Shown in pieces: positions 56,184 to 64,000 of a DNA stretch of 64,000 nt. Where the stretch lies: positions 8,928,001 to 8,992,000 of the forward strand of contig NZ_CP107853.1 of the NCBI RefSeq assembly GCF_036013525.1. Reading direction: 5' to 3'. Both the position numbers and the translations under genes were made by a program. The DNA is from Nonomuraea sp. NBC_00507 (GTDB taxonomy: Bacteria; Actinomycetota; Actinomycetes; Streptosporangiales; Streptosporangiaceae). The notes under the pieces are model-generated. The model saw only the letters and a list, made by a program, of their open reading frames with translations, ran no database searches and was not told the origin of the DNA. The first letter of the stretch is position 1. Each line of letters starts with the position of its first letter.

Positions 56184-57140
56184 ATGAGCCTCGACACCCT
56201 TCCGCGGGCGATGCGGAACTCGCATCGGCGTGACCGCCCGCCGGGCCGCCGCTGGCGGTCCCGGCTGGACGTCAAGGCGATGCCGTACGCCCTGGTGTCC
56301 CCCTACTTCATCCTGTTCGCCGCCTTCGGGCTCTTCCCGTTGGCCTTCACGCTGTACTACTCGCTCTACGACTACGACCTGGCCGGGACCACGGAGTGGG
56401 CCGGGCTGGGCAACTACACCGCACTGCTCGCCGACGAGGACTTCTGGCGCGCCGTCGTCAACACGATCGGCATGTTCGTCATCGCCACCGTCCCGCAGAT
56501 GTTGCTGGCGCTGTTCCTGGCCAACGCCCTCAACAAGCGGTTCAAGCTGCGCCTCGCGATCCGCATGAGCGTGCTGCTGCCGCTGGTGACCTCGGTGGTC
56601 GCGGTCGCGGTGGTCTTCACGCAGCTGTACGCCCGCGACTGGGGCCTGGTCAACTGGATCCTGAGCTGGTTCGGCATGGACGCGCTGAACTGGCGGGCCG
56701 AGCGCATCCCTTCGTGGATCGCCATCGCGACCATGGTCGACTGGCGCTGGACGGGCTACAACGCGATCATCTTCCTGGCCGGCATGCAGACGATCCCGCG
56801 CGACCTGTACGAGGCGGCCGCGATCGACGGCGCGTCGCGGCGCAGGCAGTTCTGGCAGATCACGCTGCCGATGCTGCGCCCGACCATGATCTTCGTGGTG
56901 CTCAACTCCACGATCGGCGGGCTGACGCTGTTCTCCGAGCCGACCACGTTCTACAACGGCAACGTCGACGGCGGGTCGCAGGGCCAGTTCCAGACGGTGG
57001 CCATGTTCATCGTCAAGCAGGGCTTCCGCGAGTTCGACTACGGCTACGCCGCCGCGGCCGCCTGGCTGCTGTTCCTGCTCATTCTCATCGGCGCGGCGAT
57101 CAACTTCCTGTTCGTACGCAGGATCGGGGGCTCGAAATGA
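56184..57140 (+). CDS. cebF: Cellobiose ABC permease CebF
   Basis: A 318-residue permease with six membrane segments and the ATPase-docking EAA loop in YEAAAIDGASRRRQFWQITL. The N-terminal 30 residues are Arg-rich and cytoplasmic. Its stop overlaps the cebG start (ATGA). No ATPase gene is in the operon; MsiK-type ATPase at 15.7 kb is the likely motor. Confidence 0.92.
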   Translation: MSLDTLPRAMRNSHRRDRPPGRRWRSRLDVKAMPYALVSPYFILFAAFGLFPLAFTLYYSLYDYDLAGTTEWAGLGNYTALLADEDFWRAVVNTIGMFVIATVPQMLLALFLANALNKRFKLRLAIRMSVLLPLVTSVVAVAVVFTQLYARDWGLVNWILSWFGMDALNWRAERIPSWIAIATMVDWRWTGYNAIIFLAGMQTIPRDLYEAAAIDGASRRRQFWQITLPMLRPTMIFVVLNSTIGGLTLFSEPTTFYNGNVDGGSQGQFQTVAMFIVKQGFREFDYGYAAAAAWLLFLLILIGAAINFLFVRRIGGSK

Positions 57141-57963
57141 CCAACTGGTCTCCGACCATCCTCACCAGGGTCATGCTGGGCGTGGCCGTCCTGTTGTCGG
57201 CGTTCCCGCTCTACTGGATGCTGGTGATCGCCTCCCGGACCAACGCCGACGCGGTGGCGGTGCCGCCGCCGTTCCTGCCGGGCGGCAACCTGGGCGAGAA
57301 CATCGTCGCGGTGCTCAACAACCCGGACGCGCACTTCCTGCTGGGCCTGACGAACTCCTTCATCGTGGCGAGCGTCGTCACCGTCTCCGTCGTCATCATC
57401 TCGACGCTGGCCGGCTTCTCCTTCGCCAACCTGAACTTCAAGGGCCGGAACCTGCTGCTGGTGCTCGTGCTGCTGACCATGGCGGTGCCGCTGCAGCAGA
57501 TGGGCGTGGTGCCGCTCTACCGGCTCATGGTGAGCCTGGAGTGGACGGGCACGCTCACGGCGGTCATCCTGCCGTACCTGCTCAACGGGTTCGGCGTGTT
57601 CCTGATGACCCAGTACACCCGGCAGGCCGTGCCGATGGAGCTGGTCGAGGCGGCCAGGGTGGATGGCGCCGCCACGCTGCGGATCTGGTGGAACGTCGTG
57701 CTGCCCGCCGTGCGGCCGGGCATGGCCGTGCTCGGCATCAACACGTTCATGCTCATGTGGAACGACTTCATGTGGCCGCTGATCGTGCTGACGCCGGACA
57801 ACCCCACCGTGCAGATCGCCATCACCCAGCTCAACGCCAGGTTCTCCACGAACTACACGTTGATCTTCGCAGGTACGGCGCTGTCCATCATTCCGCTCGT
57901 CGCGGTATTCGTCCTATTCGGCCGTCAGATCGTCGGCGGACTCATGGAAGGTGCGGTCAAGGC

Positions 57964-57967
<4 letters not shown>
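57137..57967 (+). CDS. cebG: Cellobiose ABC permease CebG
   Basis: A 276-residue permease, partner of CebF, with the EAA loop VEAARVDGAATLRIWWNVVL. Its ATG overlaps the cebF stop and its own stop overlaps the bglC start (GTGA), so the membrane pair and the intracellular glucosidase are translated together. Confidence 0.92.
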
Positions 57968-59353
<1,386 letters not shown>

Positions 59354-59373
<20 letters not shown>

Positions 59374-60352
59374 GGCTGTCGCGGCTCGGGCCGGTGTGGG
59401 CCGGGGCACGGTGTCGAGAGTCATCAACGGCTCGCCGAACGTCAGCGCCAAGGCCCGCGAGGCCGTCGAGCTGGCGATCCGCGAGCTGGGCTACGTGCCC
59501 AACCGTGCGGCGCGCGCCCTGGTGACGCGCCGCACCGACACGGTGGCGCTGGTGGTGTCCGAGTCGCAACTGCGGGTGTTCGACGAGCCCTACTTCGCCG
59601 GCACCATCCGCGGCATCGGCTCGGCGCTGGCCGAGACCGGGCTGCAGCTCATCCTGGCGATGGCGCGCACGCCCGAGGAGCACGAGCGTCTGGAGACCTA
59701 CCTGACGGGGCAGCACGTCGACGGCGTGCTGCTGCTGTCGCTGCACGGCGCCGACCCGCTGCCGGGCCGGCTGGAGGCGATGGGCGTGCCGACCGTGCTG
59801 GGCGGCCTCCCCGTCGGCCTCAACCCTTACAGCTATGTGGACATGGACAACAGGGCAGGGGCCCGGCAGGCGGTCAAGCACCTGCTGGGCCTCGGCCGCC
59901 GCCGGATCGCCGCGATCGCCGGCTCCCAGGACATGGGCGTGGGCGTCGACCGACTGGCCGGCTACCGCGACGCGTTGCTGCCCTCGGGCCTGCCCGAGCT
60001 GGTGGTGTACGGGGACTTCTCCGAGCAGAGCGGGGCCACGGCGATGGCCGAGCTGCTGCAGCGCCATCCCGAGGTGGACGCGGTGTTCGCCGCGTCCGAC
60101 CCGATGGCGCTGGGGGCGATGCGCGTGCTCAAGGCCGCCGGCCGGGCGATCCCGGAGGATGTGGCGGTGATCGGGTTCGACGACTCCAAGGCCGCGGTGA
60201 GCGCCGACCCGCCGCTGACCACCGTCCACCAGCCGACCGAGGCCATGGGCCGGCAGATGGCCAAGCTGCTCGTCGCCCGCATCAACGGCGAGGTGCTGCG
60301 CCAGCCCGTCGTGATCCTGGACACCCATCTCGTACGCCGCGAATCCGCCTGA
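59354..60352 (+). CDS. cebR: LacI family cellobiose repressor CebR
   Basis: A 332-residue LacI repressor: helix-turn-helix LEAVAARAGVGRGTVSRVIN with hinge region, and an effector domain ending VIGFDDSKAAVSADPPLTTV. Cellobiose or cellotriose binding would release it from the two boxes upstream of cebE. In Streptomyces cebR stands upstream of cebE; here it is the fifth gene of the operon, overlapping bglC by 20 bp, so it would be repressed together with its targets (negative autoregulation). Confidence 0.92.
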
Positions 60353-60367
60353 CCAGCGAGGAGTTCC

Positions 60368-61375
60368 GTGGACAGCAGGACCAAGCGCCAGTTAACCGCC
60401 GCCGAGCTCGACGCACTCGCCCACCGGGCGCTGGGCACGGGCGTGTGGTCGTCGACCGAGCTGACCGACGGCTACGCCAACGCCGTCTGGCGGCTCGCAC
60501 TCGAGGACGGGCGCGAGGTGGTGCTGAAGTTGTCGCCGCCGCCCGAGCTGGACCAGCTCAGCTACGAGCGCAACCTGCTGCGCATGGAGGCCGCCGCCAT
60601 CGAGCTGGCCACGGGGGCGGGGGTCCCGGTCGCGCCGCTGGTGCACGCCTGTTACGACGACCCGGTGCTGGGCGGCGACTACCTGATGCTGGCCGCGCTG
60701 GACGGGGTGTCGTGGAACGACGTCAAGCCCGACGTCAAGCCCGACGACGAGGCAGCGCTGCGCCGTGAGCTGGGCCGCCATCTGGCCAGGTTCAACGCGG
60801 TGACCGGCGAGGTGTTCGGCTACCCGCACGCCGGGATCGTGGGCCGGACGTGGCGGGAGGCGTTCCTGGCGATGGTGGCGGCGCTGCTCGGGGACACCGA
60901 GCGCTATCCGACGCCGCTGCCCCGGCCGGTCGAGGAGATCATGGCCGTGTTCGAGGCCGCCTCGCCCGTGCTCGACGAGGTGACGACGCCGCACCTGGTG
61001 CACTTCGACGTGTGGGTGGGCAACGTCTTCCTGGATCTGCGCGGCACGCCGCGGATCCAGGCCATCATCGACCACGAGCGGGCGTTCTGGGGTGACCCGA
61101 TCGCCGAGTTCGTCACGCCGACGATCTTCGGCGAGCTGCGCGAGGACGACCCGCTGCTGGCGGGCTACCGCGAGGTGACGCCGCTGGAGCTGACTCCGGC
61201 GGCGCTCACCAGGCTCGACCTCTACCGGGCCTACCTCTCCTTGATCCTGCTGGTGGAAAACGGTCCCCGGCAGTATCCGGAGGAGGAATACGCCAGACTC
61301 CGCGACGGCGCGACGCGGTCACTGACGGACATGCTGGACCGCCTCGTACGCTCCTCCCTCGGGGCCCGCGGCTAG
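60368..61375 (+). CDS. APH-fold phosphotransferase, possible sugar kinase
   Basis: A 335-residue kinase of the aminoglycoside phosphotransferase fold. The N-lobe has VVLKLSPP (ATP lysine), the catalytic loop is VHFDVWVGNVFL (HxD and Asn) and the metal-binding Asp is in IIDHERAFWGDP. It begins 15 bp after cebR with GAGGAG upstream, so it is probably the last gene of the cellobiose operon. Actinobacterial members of this fold phosphorylate glucosamine, hygromycin-like drugs or other sugars; operon context favours a sugar. Its end overlaps the convergent M64 peptidase gene by 57 bp. Confidence 0.8.
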   Translation: MDSRTKRQLTAAELDALAHRALGTGVWSSTELTDGYANAVWRLALEDGREVVLKLSPPPELDQLSYERNLLRMEAAAIELATGAGVPVAPLVHACYDDPVLGGDYLMLAALDGVSWNDVKPDVKPDDEAALRRELGRHLARFNAVTGEVFGYPHAGIVGRTWREAFLAMVAALLGDTERYPTPLPRPVEEIMAVFEAASPVLDEVTTPHLVHFDVWVGNVFLDLRGTPRIQAIIDHERAFWGDPIAEFVTPTIFGELREDDPLLAGYREVTPLELTPAALTRLDLYRAYLSLILLVENGPRQYPEEEYARLRDGATRSLTDMLDRLVRSSLGARG

Positions 61376-63568
61376 CTTCGCGCACTGGCCGGCGCCGGCG
61401 CCGGCCAGGTTGTTCGGCACGCCCAGGTCGGCGGGCGCCGGCGTGTTGCCGGTGCAGGCGAGGGCTCCCTTGACGGTGGTGTCCGACAGGATCGGCGCCG
61501 TGTTGCCGGCCAGCTGCGCGGCGCCGCGCAGCTCAGCGCCCACGACGACCAGCTCGGCCGCCCCGCTGACGGTCAGTGCGCCCTCGACGCGGGCTTCGAG
61601 CAGGTGGACGGCGGCCGGCTTCGACGCGGTCAGCGCGCCGGTGACACGGCCGCCGGTGACCACGATCGAGGCCCCGGGCCTGACCGTGACGGGGCCGGTC
61701 ACCTGTGCGTGGTCGAGGCAGGTGACGCCGCCTGCGACGACGAGGGCGCCCCGGTGCTCGCCGGTGACCGTGCGGGTGCAGGCGGGCGGCGGCGCGATAG
61801 TGGTGACGGTGAAGCTCTTGGCCTTGCCGAGGTTGCCGGCGGCGTCGATCGAGCGATATTCGATCGTGTGGCGGCCGCGCGGCAGCTTGCCGTACACGAG
61901 CGAGTCGATGACCGTGCCCTGCTCGGAGAACGTCCACGGCAGCTCGGACGACGTGGGCCAGCCGAAGTAGTTGAACCAGCCGTCGCCGTCCACCCTGGAC
62001 TCCGCGACCACGTACCCGTCGCGGTCGTCGGTCCCGGTGAGCCGCATCGAGAACGGGCCGTTGTAGACGTAGGTGTCGCCCGACCTGGCCAGCGGCTGCG
62101 ACAGCTCGTACGCCGTGCGCGGCGCCTCCGCGTCGACCGGCCACGTGAGCGTGCGTCCGCCGAGCGCCGCGGTCAGCGTGTGCGCCCCCGGGCCGAGATC
62201 GAGCTCGCCCAGGTCGAGGTCGGTGCCGCCCTTGACGGGTTTCCCGTCTAGCGTCCAGGTGATCTCGGGAACGGCGGTGGCCGGGTGGGTGGTCTCGACG
62301 GACACGACGTCGGCGCGGCCGAGCGGCCGGTCCGTCGGCGTCGAGGAGACGACGGCGGGCTCCACGCCGTCCGGCGGAGTGGTCAGCGCGGTGTCCACCG
62401 TCCAGGTGCGGGACCTGGTCATGGACTGCCTGATCGCCGGGTCCCTGACGAACCCGGTCGGGTCGGAGACGGCGGCCGTGACCGTGTGCGTGCCCGGCGC
62501 CAGGTTCAGGGTGCGCAGGTCGAGCGTGTCCCGCTCGCGCGGCAGCTCACGGCCGTCCACGGTCCACGTGGTCGTCAGCGAGTGGCTCACGGGACGCATC
62601 GGCTCCACCCACAACACCCGCTCGGCGCCGACGGGCGCGTCCGTGGGCGCCGAGTCCTGGATCAGCGTGGTCTTGGCGGTGATGCGCTGCGTCATGATCT
62701 CGCGGCTGACCTGGTCGAAGTAGTAGCCGAGCGTCTTCATCATCGAGTGCGCGCTCGGCCGCCACACGCCGGTCGTGGAGTAGAGGCCGCCCTCGTAGCG
62801 GCCGATGGGGCCGCCGGACTCGCTCGGCTCGCCCAGCCAGCGCCACCACTTCTTCTGCTGGTCGCGCAGCTGCTGCTCGGTCAGCAGGGTGTGGTGGGCG
62901 CTCGACGGCTCGGGGCCGGTGTAGGCGCCGCCGGGGACGCCACGCTGGTAGTAGTCGTACTCGTCCTGCAGGCCGCCCAGGGAGTGGCCCAGCTCGTGCG
63001 GGCTGATCAGGGCGGACATGCTGTTGCTGCCGGAGGCGGTGGCGTACGTGCCGCCCGCGCCGCCGTAGGTGGCGCTGTTGGCCAGCGCGAGGATCTGCCG
63101 GTTGGCGGGCGCGGTGCCGGTCACCAGGTTGGCGTAGCGGGTGGCCGCGGCGTTGTCCATGGTGATGAGGCGCTGGACGCTGCTGGGGTTGCAGCGGCCC
63201 CAGAAGCCCATGCTCAGCGGCGTCGTCCGCCTGGGCGCGTCCAGGCCGGGGTCGCAGCTGATGCCGGACTCTCCGGAGACGATGTCGATCCGATAGACGT
63301 TGATGTAGTTCCGGTACGACTTGAACGGCTCGATCGACCACATCACGTTGAGGTGCCGGTCGGCGTCGGCCTGGAACTCGGCCTGTTCGGCCTCGGTGTA
63401 GCCGTCGCCCATGAGGATCAGGTTGAACCGCTTGGCCGGAGAACCGGTGACCTGCACGGGCACCACGGTGGCCGCGCCGGGCTCAACGGCGGCGTGCGCG
63501 GCGGTTAACGGGACAGAGGGCACGGTCAGGACGACGGCGGCCATGATCAGGACCGCGAATCTACGCAT
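61319..63568 (-). CDS. Secreted M64 family metallopeptidase
   Basis: A 749-residue secreted zinc peptidase of the M64 (IgA peptidase) family. Signal peptide at residues 1-27 (LTAAHA), then the domain opening with FNLILMGDGYTEAEQAEF, and the zinc signature HELGHSLGGLQDEYDY, with HExxH and the following Asp-Glu-Tyr. After about residue 350 come several immunoglobulin-like repeats (TTTWTVDGRELP, ITWTLDGKPV) and a beta-rich C-terminal region that may bind substrate or the cell wall. ATG 63568 is chosen; GTG 63577 is possible. Physiological target unknown. Confidence 0.9.
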   Translation of the reverse strand: MRRFAVLIMAAVVLTVPSVPLTAAHAAVEPGAATVVPVQVTGSPAKRFNLILMGDGYTEAEQAEFQADADRHLNVMWSIEPFKSYRNYINVYRIDIVSGESGISCDPGLDAPRRTTPLSMGFWGRCNPSSVQRLITMDNAAATRYANLVTGTAPANRQILALANSATYGGAGGTYATASGSNSMSALISPHELGHSLGGLQDEYDYYQRGVPGGAYTGPEPSSAHHTLLTEQQLRDQQKKWWRWLGEPSESGGPIGRYEGGLYSTTGVWRPSAHSMMKTLGYYFDQVSREIMTQRITAKTTLIQDSAPTDAPVGAERVLWVEPMRPVSHSLTTTWTVDGRELPRERDTLDLRTLNLAPGTHTVTAAVSDPTGFVRDPAIRQSMTRSRTWTVDTALTTPPDGVEPAVVSSTPTDRPLGRADVVSVETTHPATAVPEITWTLDGKPVKGGTDLDLGELDLGPGAHTLTAALGGRTLTWPVDAEAPRTAYELSQPLARSGDTYVYNGPFSMRLTGTDDRDGYVVAESRVDGDGWFNYFGWPTSSELPWTFSEQGTVIDSLVYGKLPRGRHTIEYRSIDAAGNLGKAKSFTVTTIAPPPACTRTVTGEHRGALVVAGGVTCLDHAQVTGPVTVRPGASIVVTGGRVTGALTASKPAAVHLLEARVEGALTVSGAAELVVVGAELRGAAQLAGNTAPILSDTTVKGALACTGNTPAPADLGVPNNLAGAGAGQCAKLAAGPEGGAYEAVQHVRQ

Positions 63569-63622
63569 GCTCCGCACTATCTCGCAGCCGACGATCATTG
63601 CCCAGACGCCACGGGCCCTGGC

Positions 63623-64000
63623 TCAGGTCTCGGGCAGGTCGGCCAGCATGATGGGCTGCGTCGTGGGTTTCTCCGAGCCGCTCGCCGGCTCGACCGTGAT
63701 CGCCACTTTGTCGTCGTCACGCAGCGGGGTGAGCATCATGGGCGCGGTGACGCCGTCCTCGGCGGGGCTGAGCACTCCGGCCGGGCGCGGGCCGCCGGGG
63801 CCCATCAGCCACAGCTCGTACGCCTGCGTGTCCGGCAGCTTGCGCAGGTCGGACGAGGTGAACACCATGCGGCCCTTCGACCGCGAGATCACGATCGTGC
63901 CGGTGCCGCCGGAGGTGACCGGCTGGCGCAGCGTCTCGGCGTCGGCGGCGGCCAGCACGGCCACCAGGTCGTCGTTCCTGGCGGCCAGCTCTCCCAGGTC
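63623..64000 (-). CDS. RskA-type anti-sigma factor (5' end outside window)
   Basis: The visible 125 residues are the C-terminal half of an anti-sigma-K-like factor: a beta-sandwich with GTGTIVISRSKGRMVFTSSDL, YELWLMGPGGPRPAGVL and DDKVAITVEPASGSEKP. Its N-terminal zinc-finger part and membrane helix, and a neighbouring ECF sigma gene, would lie beyond base 64000. The sequence is open through the window end. A role in restraining an ECF sigma factor in response to envelope stress is inferred from the family. Confidence 0.85.
   Translation of the reverse strand, partial: DLGELAARNDDLVAVLAAADAETLRQPVTSGGTGTIVISRSKGRMVFTSSDLRKLPDTQAYELWLMGPGGPRPAGVLSPAEDGVTAPMMLTPLRDDDKVAITVEPASGSEKPTTQPIMLADLPET

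Overview
The window is 64 kb of very GC-rich DNA with strong third-position GC, GTG/TTG starts, four-base stop/start overlaps and many LacI, IclR, TetR and ECF regulators. This points to a filamentous actinomycete; a Streptosporangiaceae (Nonomuraea-like) chromosome is my best guess, from overall gene style only. I see no prophage, insertion sequence, CRISPR array, rRNA or intact tRNA. || 1-6.7 kb: a form I aerobic CO dehydrogenase operon coxM(partial)-coxS-coxL plus a CoxF/XdhC-like maturation gene, then an IclR regulator and a divergent P450-like gene. coxM and coxS both end in short tails encoded by copies of one palindromic DNA repeat. || 6.8-15.5 kb: a membrane Ser/Thr kinase with a repetitive Pro-rich linker, KDG kinase and KDPG aldolase, an MFS exporter, a PfkB sugar kinase, a LacI repressor and an alpha-glucosidase. 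|| 15.6-28.7 kb: an MsiK/UgpC-type sugar ABC ATPase, Uma2 protein, an S51-like/CysRS-tail fusion, an acyltransferase, a zinc-type CDF exporter with its ArsR sensor, an ACT protein, a tRNA-like fragment, a CYP102 self-sufficient P450 with a divergent TetR repressor and twin operators, small hypothetical proteins and a secreted beta-helix protein. || 28.8-36 kb: maltose/maltodextrin uptake and degradation (malE-malF-malG-amylase, divergent alpha-glucosidase) with operator-like palindromes between the arms. || 36-41 kb: an orphan sensor kinase, a methyltransferase gene remnant, and a dicarboxylate transporter divergent from a CitA/CitB-type two-component system. || 41.2-47.8 kb: a nonulosonic (sialic/Kdn-like) acid polymer locus: a trifunctional CMP-transferase/HAD phosphatase/NeuB synthase, a GT2 glycosyltransferase, a polysialyltransferase-like protein, and two convergent glycosyltransferase-like genes. 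|| 47.9-54.4 kb: an aldo/keto reductase, a Gfo/Idh oxidoreductase, a CHAP cell-wall hydrolase under a c-di-AMP (ydaO) riboswitch, a LysR/hydrolase pair, and an ECF42 sigma factor with its DGPF partner and a matching promoter. || 54.4-61.4 kb: the cellobiose operon cebE-cebF-cebG-bglC-cebR plus an APH-fold kinase, preceded by two perfect CebR boxes. || 61.3-64 kb: a secreted M64 metallopeptidase and the end of an RskA-type anti-sigma factor. || Functionally, the window combines glycan import and hydrolysis (two binding-protein systems without their own ATPase, probably both energised by the MsiK-like ATPase at 15.7 kb), CO oxidation as an auxiliary energy source, and cell-surface polymer synthesis and remodelling.
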